Source: Achromobacter sp. B7 (GTDB lineage Bacteria > Pseudomonadota > Gammaproteobacteria > Burkholderiales > Burkholderiaceae_B). Taken from it: DNA of 64,000 nt. The notes under the pieces were generated by a model, which saw nothing but the letters and a program-made list of their open reading frames with translations, had not been told where the DNA came from and did not search any database. Of the stretch, positions 56,175 through 63,478 are shown piece by piece. Position 1 is the first letter of the stretch. Each line of letters starts with the position of its first letter. The stretch lies in assembly GCF_003600685.1 (NCBI RefSeq), contig NZ_CP032084.1, positions 248,001-312,000 on the forward strand, given 5' to 3'. The position numbers were made by a program, and so were the translations under genes.

Positions 56175-58304
56175 CTAGGGGGTGGCCGTGGGCGTGGGGG
56201 CAGGCCGTGGCTTGACGGGCCAGAACAAGGTGGCGGGCCGTTGCCAGATGCGTTGGCGCACGCCGGCAGATAGCGAATCGCGGTCGCGGCGGCGCAGGTC
56301 GCGTGAACGCAGCGCGACGTTGAATGCCAGGGCGAAGCTGACGCCGACGTTCAGGATGCCGGTCAGCGCCGTGCCTGCCACGGCCAGCCAGAAAATCTGT
56401 GTGTGCACCACCTGCCAGCCCAGCGTGCCGATCACCGTGCCAAGCTGTCCGGCGCTGAGTGTCACATGGCGCACTTCAACGTGCGGCCCGAAGAAGCCCA
56501 CGATGGCCGGCCCCAGGCCCAGCATCAGGCCCAGCGACAGGTTGCCGGCGATGCCCGATATGTTGCGTTGCCAGAAGCCCGCCCAGCGCGCCGCGCCGCG
56601 TTCGCCCAGCAGGTGCCGCGCGCGCCGGTTATAGGCCATGACGTCGTGCACGCGATGCAGCGCGAACCAGTTGTCGGCCCAACCCGCGATCAGGCTGGAC
56701 AGCCACAGCAGCACGCCGGTAGCGGCGGCATACAGCGGGGTCGGCCCCCAGGCCGAAAACGACGCCAGTGTTTCCTGCGCTTTCTCGGCGTTGATCAGCG
56801 GGCGGTCCAGCGCGTTGAGCGCAACCCACTGCACCGCCCATGCCAGCGGAAACACCACCGCCAGGTTGCCCAGGATGGCGGCCGCGTTGGACCGGATCAT
56901 GGCCAGCGTGTCGTCCAGGAAGGCGTCGCGGCCTTCGGGTGTGTAGGCGTCGTCCAGGCGGTGGGCCAGCGCGGGGCCCGTCATCGCGGGCTGCTTGGTG
57001 GCCAGCGTGAAGTGGGCGAAGTGAATGACGAGAAAGCCGCCCGCATAGTTCAACGAGGCCAGCAGGCCCTCGATGAACTTGTCCAGATGCAGCGACACGA
57101 TAAAGAACTTCAGATAGACGGTGAACACCATGACGAAGCCGCCGCCCAGCGACGCCTTGAGCATCGTCAGATATTCCACCGTGTCGCGCGCGATGTAGTG
57201 TTCGCCGGTCTCGGCGGTGCGCTCCATGACGCGCCGCGCCAACTGCGCGAAGGACGAGGCGGCCAGGTGGCGGATGCTGCTGCGCGCCTGGGTGGACCGG
57301 ATCAGCTCGGCGGTCAGGTGCACGAACTTGTGGCGCTGGGTGGGGTCCACCCAGACGCCGAGCAGCAGTTCGATGCGGGCCAGGCGCAGCTTCATGCGTT
57401 CAATCTGGAACACGACTTCGACGGATACGCCGTTCTTTTCCAGCTCGTCGTAGACGCCTTGCGTGGCGGCGCGGCAGCTGTCCAGCAGCGCGCGGAACAC
57501 GTTCAGGCGGCGGCCGAATACGTCGCGCGGCGTGGCGGGCGTGGTCGCGCAGAGCTCGGCGGACGCGGCGGCCAGGGCGAAGAAGGGCGATTCTTCAACC
57601 CGACCGGGCAGGCGTGTGCGGATGTCCTGGCTCAGGCCGGTCGCGCGCACTTGGCTGACCAGCACCTGGATGCTGCTGGTCAGCGCCTGCTCCAGCCTGG
57701 GCGATAGCGGTTCGGCGCCGGTGGCGTCGCGGTGTTGCGGCAGATCGGCCGCGTGCATTGCCGCGTCCTCGCCCGCGCGATACAACGCCCGCATGCGCGC
57801 CAGCGTGTCGTCATCCAGGGATTCGATCCAGGCCGCGTCGCCGGTGCGCCGGAAGATCAGCGAGAACAGGCCGAACATGTCGGGGCGATTGGGCGGGGGC
57901 GGCAACATTCGTGCCTGGGCGCGGTCCCAGAATTCGCCCCAGAACCCGGGGTGCGAGGCCACGCCCGTGTCGCACAGCAATGACGTCGGGTCGTTATCGG
58001 CCACCAGCGAGCGCAGCGTAGCGGCCACGCGCGCGGCGCGTTCGGGGTCGCGTTCCAGCACCTGCAATACGTAGCGCAGGCGGGCGTGCTGCGGGTGGTG
58101 CGTGGTGGGGAGCGTGGCGGCGCGCGGGGCATCTCCCACGGCGGCGGCCGGTGGGCTGGGGCGATCCAGCCAGCGGCACAGGTCCACTATCCACATATTG
58201 CGGTCGGCCAGCGGCGCGCCGGGGTCGGCGCTCGCCAGGATGACGTCCAGCTGCGGGCCGCCGTGCCGCGCGGCCCGCCAGTTGCGCCAAAGGGATGTCA
58301 GCAT
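56175..58304 (-). CDS. SpecificRecomb-family membrane protein (annotated 'site-specific recombinase')
   Basis: 709 aa. Soluble N-terminal half and a C-terminal half with several TM helices (~420-680); the block YLTMLKASLGGGFVMVFTVYLKFFI and IHFAHFTLATKQPAMTGPALA match the family PF10136, named after Neisseria Gcr. Despite the name, no tyrosine- or serine-recombinase active site is visible, and the many TM helices argue against recombination. Function unknown. It starts 16 bases after the MFS_3 stop, forming an operon with it. Confidence 0.85.
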   Translation of the reverse strand: MLTSLWRNWRAARHGGPQLDVILASADPGAPLADRNMWIVDLCRWLDRPSPPAAAVGDAPRAATLPTTHHPQHARLRYVLQVLERDPERAARVAATLRSLVADNDPTSLLCDTGVASHPGFWGEFWDRAQARMLPPPPNRPDMFGLFSLIFRRTGDAAWIESLDDDTLARMRALYRAGEDAAMHAADLPQHRDATGAEPLSPRLEQALTSSIQVLVSQVRATGLSQDIRTRLPGRVEESPFFALAAASAELCATTPATPRDVFGRRLNVFRALLDSCRAATQGVYDELEKNGVSVEVVFQIERMKLRLARIELLLGVWVDPTQRHKFVHLTAELIRSTQARSSIRHLAASSFAQLARRVMERTAETGEHYIARDTVEYLTMLKASLGGGFVMVFTVYLKFFIVSLHLDKFIEGLLASLNYAGGFLVIHFAHFTLATKQPAMTGPALAHRLDDAYTPEGRDAFLDDTLAMIRSNAAAILGNLAVVFPLAWAVQWVALNALDRPLINAEKAQETLASFSAWGPTPLYAAATGVLLWLSSLIAGWADNWFALHRVHDVMAYNRRARHLLGERGAARWAGFWQRNISGIAGNLSLGLMLGLGPAIVGFFGPHVEVRHVTLSAGQLGTVIGTLGWQVVHTQIFWLAVAGTALTGILNVGVSFALAFNVALRSRDLRRRDRDSLSAGVRQRIWQRPATLFWPVKPRPAPTPTATP

Positions 58305-58320
58305 GGGCGGGCCTCGCGAT

Positions 58321-60012
58321 TCAGGGGGCTTCGGGGTGTCGGCGCAAGGAGAACCCTTGCGCTTCATTCATGGCCTGGTAGCTGACATTGCGCGACACCA
58401 CCGGCGGTTTGTCGCCGCCATGCAGGGCCCGCACTTCGTCCAGCACCATCTTGTCAGCCAGCGTCATGCGGTCGATCATGCGCAGGTACTGCATCCAGCT
58501 TTCCACCAGGAACACTTCGCGCCACACGCCTTCGCGCTCCAGGTCGCGAAACAGCTGCCACTGCTGCGCACCGTTGCGCAGGCGCAGCAAGCGCAAGGGG
58601 TGCGCGGCGGCAATCAGCGCGCGCAGTTTTTCGTGATTGATCTGGTATTCCACGGCGACCAGCACGGCGCCATGCTGCGTGTTGAAGCCGGCGGCGGCCA
58701 TAGCGGGCTCGGCGTTGTCCACGCGGGCGAGCGACTGCGTGTCCAGCTGTTCGGGCAAGCGCGAGCGGTACAGCAGCGCCACGGTGATGCCCAGCATGAT
58801 GCCCGCCGTGGTCAACGCGCCGGACACGCCCATGGTGCCCGCGAAGTGGCCCCACATGAACGAACCCGCCGCCAGCCCGCCAAAGATCGCAGTCTGGTAA
58901 AGCGCCAGGGATCGCGCCTTGACCCAGTCGGGCACCAACATCTGCACCGTGGTGTTGTAGGTGGCCAGCACGCCGATCCAGCAACTGCCCGAGACCAGCA
59001 GCGCCGGAAACGCTACCCACAGCGTTTGGGTCAGGCCCAACGCCGCCAGGCACACGGCCAGCAACGCGGCGGCCACGGTGACCAAGCCGCCCGCGCCCCA
59101 GGCGGCCTGCACGCGCCGCACCACGGCGCTGCCCAGGATTGCGCCCACGCCCAGCGCGCCCAGCATGTAGCCGTAAAGCAGCGCGCTGCCGTCCTCATGT
59201 TCATGCGCCAGCAGCGGCAGCAAGGCCCACAACGCGCTGGCGGACAAGCCGAATGCAAACGAGCGCAACATCACCACGCGCGTCACCGTGGAATGCTGCG
59301 TGTAGCGCAGCGCCGCGACGACGCCTTCCAGCAAACCTTCGGGGGGCAGGCGACGTTCGGGCAGTTCGCGCTGCCAACGCCAGATGGCCCATACCAGGGC
59401 GCCGTAGCAAACGCAGTTCAGCAAAAAGACCCAGGGGGCGCCCATGGCGCCCAGCAACAGGCCGCCGATGGCCGGGCCGACCGCGCGCGCCACGTTGTAG
59501 TTCACGCTATTGAGCAGCACGGCGCTGCCGACGTGTTCGCGTGGGACCTGTTCGCCCACTGCCGCCTGCCACGCCGGGGTCACGATGGCGCTACCGATGG
59601 CAATGCAGAACACCGAGGCGATCAGCGTGATGGGGTGCAGCAGCCCGGCAAACGCCAGGATGGTGATGAAGACGCCGCCCGCCAGCTCCATGAGCATGCC
59701 GGTCAGCATGACCTTGCGGCGGTCGTAGTTGTCGGCCAGCACGCCGGTCAGGATGGACAGCGCCACCAGCGGAAGCGCCGCGGCTACCTGGATCATGGCA
59801 ACCATCAGCGGGCTGCTTTGCTCGGTGGTGATGATCCAGGCGGCGGCCACGGATTGCGCCCAGGTGCCCAGATTGGCGAACAGGTTCGCGATCCAGATAA
59901 TGCGGAACGCGGGAAAGGCGAATGGGGAAAGCGTGCTGACGGTCAGGGGCGCGGCAGGCGCGGCGGGCGCGTTCGGCGGCAGATCGGCGGAGGGCGAGAC
60001 GGGTTGGAGCAT
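58321..60012 (-). CDS. MFS_3-type transporter with C-terminal ABM-like domain
   Basis: 563 aa. Twelve-TM MFS_3 (EntS/DUF894-like) transporter (NLFANLGTWAQSVAAAWIIT at the start; GVLADNYDRRKVMLTG as loop motif), then a ~110-residue cytosolic C-terminal domain (~435-545, with WQLFRDLEREGVWREVFLVESWMQYLR) that resembles antibiotic-biosynthesis-monooxygenase/DUF proteins. This fusion is a known architecture in the family. Substrate unknown; siderophore or drug efflux is typical. Upstream of the unknown membrane protein on the same strand. Confidence 0.87.
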   Translation of the reverse strand: MLQPVSPSADLPPNAPAAPAAPLTVSTLSPFAFPAFRIIWIANLFANLGTWAQSVAAAWIITTEQSSPLMVAMIQVAAALPLVALSILTGVLADNYDRRKVMLTGMLMELAGGVFITILAFAGLLHPITLIASVFCIAIGSAIVTPAWQAAVGEQVPREHVGSAVLLNSVNYNVARAVGPAIGGLLLGAMGAPWVFLLNCVCYGALVWAIWRWQRELPERRLPPEGLLEGVVAALRYTQHSTVTRVVMLRSFAFGLSASALWALLPLLAHEHEDGSALLYGYMLGALGVGAILGSAVVRRVQAAWGAGGLVTVAAALLAVCLAALGLTQTLWVAFPALLVSGSCWIGVLATYNTTVQMLVPDWVKARSLALYQTAIFGGLAAGSFMWGHFAGTMGVSGALTTAGIMLGITVALLYRSRLPEQLDTQSLARVDNAEPAMAAAGFNTQHGAVLVAVEYQINHEKLRALIAAAHPLRLLRLRNGAQQWQLFRDLEREGVWREVFLVESWMQYLRMIDRMTLADKMVLDEVRALHGGDKPPVVSRNVSYQAMNEAQGFSLRRHPEAP

Positions 60013-60112
60013 AGGGGCTCGGGGGCGCGTCTTGGTCTGCCCGGAAGGCCGGGCGTTGCACGGGTGATCAATGGTACGCCTGAATCGGAGCCGCCGTGCA
60101 AGAGGCCCGGGC

Positions 60113-60188
60113 GGTGGATAACACTGTGGGTAAGCCGGTGGATTTGCGGTGGACAGCCGGGGGATAAGCGGTGGACAACGCGGGATAA
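60113..60188. repeat. Helically phased array of seven DnaA-box-like 9-mers
   Basis: Copies start at 60113 (GGTGGATAA), 60125 (TGTGGGTAA), 60137 (GGTGGATTT), 60148 (GGTGGACAG), 60159 (GGGGGATAA), 60170 (GGTGGACAA) and 60180 (GCGGGATAA), that is every 10-12 bases. The 9-mer resembles the reverse complement of the DnaA box (TGTGGATAA); the first two match 8 of 9. Protein binding to one helix face is the obvious reading. Confidence 0.7.
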
Positions 60189-60506
60189 CTTTGCGAGGCG
60201 GCCGGCGAATGGCGGCGTTGCAGGGCGCATTGCGGCACGGCTTGACCGCGCCGTCGAGAGCGCGGTGGTGTGACCGTGGCGCCGGGATAACTTTTAGTGA
60301 CGCATGAAAGGCTGCTGTTTCCGGGTTTTCCCGGGGATATCGAGTACGCTGCCCGGGGTCCGGTTGCCGGCCCTCTTTTCTTGGATCTCGGGCTGCCTGC
60401 TTGCCGCCGGGGCCGGCTTCTGCCTGCTACCGGCTATCTGCTGTGCGTGTGTACTGTGCGCTGTCTGCTGTCTGCTATGCGCTTTGTACTGCGTGCTTTG
60501 TACTGC

Positions 60507-60548
60507 GTACTGCTTGCTGCGTACTGCTTGCTGCGTACTGCTTGCTGC
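60507..60548. repeat. 14-bp tandem repeat (3 exact copies)
   Basis: GTACTGCTTGCTGC at 60507-60520, 60521-60534 and 60535-60548, preceded by degenerate copies from about 60450. It ends 41 bases before the DUF2809 start, so copy-number change could alter the leader or promoter spacing. Confidence 0.9.
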
Positions 60549-60589
60549 GTGCCCGTGCTTGTTACTAGCTTCTAACTGCTTCTTCTCCC

Positions 60590-61021
60590 ATGACCCTGAC
60601 TTTCAACGGGCGCGCGTTCGCCGCCCTGCTTGCCGTTACCGCGCTGCTGGCGCTGATCGCCTTGTATGGCGCGCCGTACCCGTTCCTGCGCGGGTTCCTG
60701 GGCGATGTGATCGCGGTGGGCTGGGCCTACCTGGTGTACCGCACGTTCATCCGCGCGCAGGTCTTGCCGCTGGCGATTGCGGCGCTAGTGACGGGGTATG
60801 CGGTGGAATTCGCTCAGTACCTGGCGCGGCTGTACGGCTGGCAGTTGCAGCAGCCGGTCTTGCGGGTCGTGCTGGGCAGTGTGCCCGACTGGTGGGACGT
60901 GCTGGCCTATACCGTGGGCTTCGTCGTGGTGTTGCTGCTGGCGGGCGCTAACCAGCGCCGCCAACACGCCGCGTCGCTACAGGACGCGCGCCTGCGTGCA
61001 AGCTTGCGCGCGCGCCGCTAG
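60590..61021 (+). CDS. DUF2809 membrane protein
   Basis: 143 aa, four TM helices. The DUF2809 family features are YGAPYPFLRGFLGDVIAVGWAYLVYRTF and VTGYAVEFAQYLARLYGW, and SVPDWWDVLAYTVGF (residues quoted in shorter pieces: SVPDWWDVLAY). The C-terminus is basic (ASLQDARLRASLRARR). Function unknown; relatives include VanZ-like small membrane proteins. The ATG lies directly after a pyrimidine-rich repeat tract and lacks a good ribosome site. Confidence 0.85.
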   Translation: MTLTFNGRAFAALLAVTALLALIALYGAPYPFLRGFLGDVIAVGWAYLVYRTFIRAQVLPLAIAALVTGYAVEFAQYLARLYGWQLQQPVLRVVLGSVPDWWDVLAYTVGFVVVLLLAGANQRRQHAASLQDARLRASLRARR

Positions 61022-61104
61022 ACGGACGCCGGGGCACCGGCCCGGGCGTGGCGCCCCGGCGGGATGACCGACCGCTTCAGCAGCGTCCGCCCCGGCACAT
61101 CACA

Positions 61105-61127
61105 AGCCCGGCCTTGCCGGCCGGGCT
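61105..61127. terminator. Hairpin between convergent genes
   Basis: AGCCCGGCC (61105-61113), loop TTGCC, GGCCGGGCT (61119-61127). A second stem CGCCGGGGC/GCCCCGGCG lies at 61027-61035 and 61053-61061 just after the DUF2809 stop. No T tract; possibly shared factor-independent terminators for the DUF2809 gene and the opposite small gene. Confidence 0.45.
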
Positions 61128-61137
61128 GCCAAGACCA

Positions 61138-61353
61138 TTACCCGGCTTGATACATCGGCTCGTCGTCGTTACGACGGGCCGCGGGTGCTGCCGGGCGCAG
61201 CGGTTGCAGGCGTGCGTTGCGGAAAGGCGCGAACAGTTCGGCCCAGGACTTGGGCAGCAGCGGCGTGGCGTGGCGCACCGCATCGCGGCGGGCGTAATGC
61301 GCCAGCAGCTGCTGGCCGATGGGAGCGTCTCCAAGAGGATGGCGGGTATTCAT
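61138..61353 (-). CDS. Small hypothetical protein (71 aa)
   Basis: 71 aa, Arg/Ala/Pro-rich, no TM or signal; begins MNTRHPLGDAPIGQQLLAHYA and ends NDDEPMYQAG. GGAA lies 6 bases before ATG 61353; upstream in-frame ATGs (61371, 61386) are alternatives. The sequence WAELFAPFRNARL is amphipathic. I do not recognise a family. Codon use is ordinary for the region and it fills an otherwise empty gap, which supports but does not prove that it is real. Confidence 0.45.
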   Translation of the reverse strand: MNTRHPLGDAPIGQQLLAHYARRDAVRHATPLLPKSWAELFAPFRNARLQPLRPAAPAARRNDDEPMYQAG

Positions 61354-61521
61354 GGTATTTCCGTATTGCATTGAAAGTGTATTCATTGTACTGGCGGCAC
61401 CCCGCATCGTCCAGTTCGCTCGCCGCGCCTGTTGTGCGCCGTCAACTCGTTGATATCAAAAGGTCTGCCCCTTTTTTTCCTGGGTTTCTCCGGGATTGCC
61501 CTAGCAGTCCAAAACAGTAGA

Positions 61522-61533
61522 CGGTATACAATG
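61522..61533. promoter_or_regulatory. Candidate promoter/GntR operator of the diiron-ferredoxin operon
   Basis: CGGTATACAATG contains the GTATAC core typical of FCD-type GntR operators and overlaps a -10-like TATACAAT (61525-61532). It is 58 bases before the HDO start; an FCD GntR gene lies at the far end of the operon. No convincing -35 at standard spacing was found. Confidence 0.35.
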
Positions 61534-61590
61534 TTCTTCATGGCCGGGCTAAACCAGCCTGGAATCCCTCCCACTGGACTGGAGCGCGTC

Positions 61591-62322
61591 ATGGCAGAAC
61601 TGATGAACCGAGATGAATTCCGTACCGCGTTGGAAAACGCGATCAAGGGCAAGAGCGCCAACGCGTCGCCCTTTTCCATTGCCTGGGCCGAAGGCAAGCT
61701 CAGCCGCGAGCACCTGTCGCGCTGGGCCGAGAACCACTATCACTATGTCGGTCCGTTCGCGGATTACCTGGGATACCTCTACGCTCGTACGCCCGATACC
61801 TACACCGAAGCCAAAGACTTCCTGCTGGCCAATATGTACGAAGAGGAAATCGGTGGCGACCGCCATACCGATCTGCTGATTCGTTTTGCCGAAGCCTGCG
61901 GCACCACGCGCGAACGCGTCACCAACCCGGACAACATGTCGCCCACCACGCGGGCGCTGCAAAGCTGGTGTTATGCCGTGGCCATGCGTGAAGACCCCAT
62001 CGTGGCCGTCGCCGGGCTGGTCGTGGGCCTGGAATCCCAGGTGCCGTCCATCTATCGCAAGCAGACGCCGACGCTGCGCGAAAAGTACGGCTTCACCGAT
62101 GAAGAAGTGGAGTTCTTCGACCTGCACATCGTGTCGGACGAGATCCACGGCGAACGCGGCTATCAGATCGTGCTGGAACACGCCAACACGGTCGAGCTTC
62201 AGCAGCGCTGCCTGAAAATCTGCGAAATCGGCGCCCAGATGCGTTTGCTGTACACCACGGCGCTGTACACCGACTACGTGCAGCACGAGATCAAGCTGCC
62301 CGAACTCGGTCTGGCCGCCTGA
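61591..62322 (+). CDS. Haem-oxygenase-like diiron oxidase (HDO; TenA/PqqC/CADD-like)
   Basis: 243 aa, all-helical TenA/PqqC/CADD fold. All six metal ligands of CADD-type diiron enzymes can be placed with matching spacing: Glu85 and His92 (EEEIGGDRH), Glu148 (GLESQVP), His179, Asp183 and His186 (LHIVSDEIH). PqqC and TenA lack this set. Chlamydia CADD and Nitrosomonas NE1434 make p-aminobenzoate from their own tyrosine, with a nearby Lys; here Tyr50/Tyr52 and Lys157 are candidate counterparts. Other HDO members are oxygenases (UndA, SznF, BesC). Two ferredoxins follow, suggesting an external electron source. ATG 61591 has GGAG 6 bases upstream; the frame extends upstream through non-conserved sequence. 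Confidence 0.85.
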   Translation: MAELMNRDEFRTALENAIKGKSANASPFSIAWAEGKLSREHLSRWAENHYHYVGPFADYLGYLYARTPDTYTEAKDFLLANMYEEEIGGDRHTDLLIRFAEACGTTRERVTNPDNMSPTTRALQSWCYAVAMREDPIVAVAGLVVGLESQVPSIYRKQTPTLREKYGFTDEEVEFFDLHIVSDEIHGERGYQIVLEHANTVELQQRCLKICEIGAQMRLLYTTALYTDYVQHEIKLPELGLAA

Positions 62323-62341
62323 TTCACACCCGGCATTTATC

Positions 62342-62369
62342 GGGGCGCGCTGCATCGCTGGCGCGCCCC
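62342..62369 (+). terminator. Hairpin between HDO and first ferredoxin genes
   Basis: GGGGCGCGC (62342-62350), 10-base loop, GCGCGCCCC (62361-62369), a perfect 9-bp stem 19 bases after the HDO stop and 27 before the ferredoxin start. No T tract. It may set relative expression of the HDO and its electron carriers rather than separate the genes. Confidence 0.4.
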
Positions 62370-62395
62370 ACCCGCAGCTCCAGGACGACAGACTC

Positions 62396-62695
62396 ATGCC
62401 TACCGTTGTATTTCATAAAGGCGGCCAGACCTATACCGATGTGGTCAAGGACAACACCAACCTGGTGGTGCGGGCCGGCATCAAGCAGTTTCCGTATCCG
62501 CATCTGCGCTACGAATGCGGCATGGGCAAGTGCGCCAAGTGCGCGTGCCGAGTGCTGGCCGGCGCCGAACATCTTCCCCCGGTGAACTGGAAGGAAAAGA
62601 AGCAACTGGGCGACCGCATCGACCAGGGCTACCGGCTGGCGTGCCAGCTGTGGCTGAACCATGATGTTGAACTGGTTCAGGACGCGGAGGCATAA
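62396..62695 (+). CDS. Plant-type [2Fe-2S] ferredoxin 1
   Basis: 99 aa. Cluster cysteines C41-x4-C46-x2-C49...C83 (YECGMGKCAKC and RLACQLW) in a beta-grasp domain; an additional Cys51. ATG has AGGA about 11 bases upstream. Presumed one-electron donor to the diiron oxidase just upstream. No ferredoxin reductase is present here. Confidence 0.92.
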   Translation: MPTVVFHKGGQTYTDVVKDNTNLVVRAGIKQFPYPHLRYECGMGKCAKCACRVLAGAEHLPPVNWKEKKQLGDRIDQGYRLACQLWLNHDVELVQDAEA

Positions 62696-62699
62696 CGCG

Positions 62700-63026
62700 A
62701 TGGACGCCTCCTACGTGATCCTGACGACCAAGCCCGGCGTGTTCCACACAGACGTGGGCGTCGACGTCGACATCATCGAAACCTACGACTACGTCTTCTA
62801 CGGGCGCACGCTTGCCGTGTTTCGCATTGCCCGGCTGCACGGCGAGACGCGCCTGATCGTCACTGAAGACACGCCGCCTTACGTCGTCAACCGCGTGCCG
62901 TCCAAGTTCCTTGAAAAATTCTCGTCGGTCGAGGCAGCCCGCAAGGAACTGGCGCACCTGACGCGATTCGGCAGCATGGAATCCACCTTGACGCTGCGGC
63001 CCGCCGCCGCTGTTGCAGAGCATTGA
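62700..63026 (+). CDS. Unknown 108-aa protein between two ferredoxins
   Basis: 108 aa, no TM, signal or Cys cluster. Begins MDASYVILTTKPGVFHTDVG, followed by ETYDYVFYGRTLAVFRIARL and TEDTPPYVVNRVPSKFLEKF. The alternating hydrophobic pattern suggests a beta-rich fold with one helix near residues 75-95. Family not recognised. It starts 4 bases after ferredoxin 1 (with GGAGG upstream) and ends 5 bases before ferredoxin 2, so it is clearly cotranscribed and probably a component of the same redox system. Confidence 0.8.
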   Translation: MDASYVILTTKPGVFHTDVGVDVDIIETYDYVFYGRTLAVFRIARLHGETRLIVTEDTPPYVVNRVPSKFLEKFSSVEAARKELAHLTRFGSMESTLTLRPAAAVAEH

Positions 63027-63031
63027 CACCC

Positions 63032-63382
63032 ATGGTTCAGATCACATTTCTTTCCAATGGCGGCAAGGTTGCCACCGCGCCCGAGAACAGCAACCTGCTG
63101 CGCGTGTCGCTCAAGGAAAAGGGCGGCATTCCGTTCAAGTGCGGGGGCGGCTTGTGCGGCACCTGCAAGTGCCGCATCGAAGAGGGGCTGGAGAACACCG
63201 ACGCGGTCAAGCCGAAAGAGCGCAAGCATCTGCGCCCTGAGGACTTTGAAGCCGGCTACCGCATGGCGTGCCAGACATTTGTGAACGGCGACGTCAAAGT
63301 TTCGTGGGTGGTGCAGAACGGCAAGGGGGTGGTGGTGGGCGTGGGCGCGGACCCGGTCGACGCGCCGGTGCCCTCCGCCTGA
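63032..63382 (+). CDS. Plant-type [2Fe-2S] ferredoxin 2
   Basis: 116 aa. C37-x4-C42-x2-C45...C80 (FKCGGGLCGTC and RMACQTF), with an extra Cys47, like ferredoxin 1. The first cluster loop is the Gly-rich KCGGGLCGTC form; the C-terminus has a Val/Gly/Pro-rich extension. ATG 63032 chosen; a TTG 9 bases earlier is possible. Two different ferredoxins in one operon suggest distinct partners or an electron relay. Confidence 0.92.
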   Translation: MVQITFLSNGGKVATAPENSNLLRVSLKEKGGIPFKCGGGLCGTCKCRIEEGLENTDAVKPKERKHLRPEDFEAGYRMACQTFVNGDVKVSWVVQNGKGVVVGVGADPVDAPVPSA

Positions 63383-63478
63383 CGCTAAGGGGTGACGCGC
63401 GTCGCAGCGTCGGCTGCGAGCGCACATTGTCCAGGTTTCAGAGGCGTATCCCAGCCCGTAAAAAACCGCGGTGCCGCG

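Larger units (their letters stand above)
60013..60589. other. Noncoding divergent region (577 bp) with repeats
   Basis: No gene recognised. It carries the phased GGTGGATAA-like array (60113-60188), a further copy of CGGGATAACTTT at 60283-60294 (first copy 60181-60192), and a pyrimidine-rich CTGCT/TACTGC repeat region (60450-60550). The Cys-rich reading frame here is an artefact of the repeats. Confidence 0.7.

Noticed and set aside
56175-58304. Integrase or mobile-element recombinase
   Set aside because: Family name only; no tyrosine/serine recombinase active site, no attachment repeats or cargo.
60113-60188. Chromosomal replication origin
   Set aside because: No dnaA, dnaN, gidA or parAB nearby, most 9-mers are 1-3 mismatches from the box, and no AT-rich unwinding region adjoins.
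58102-60273. 723-aa plus-strand frame over the MFS_3 gene
   Set aside because: Gln/Arg/His-rich shadow of the minus-strand transporter; no recognisable domain.
60507-60548. CRISPR-like array
   Set aside because: Repeats are adjoining 14-mers without unique spacers; no cas genes.
60304-60951. Cys-rich 215-aa reading frame over the minisatellite
   Set aside because: Its Cys/Leu composition comes directly from the TGCTGT/TACTGC repeats, and its second half is an off-frame reading of the DUF2809 gene.
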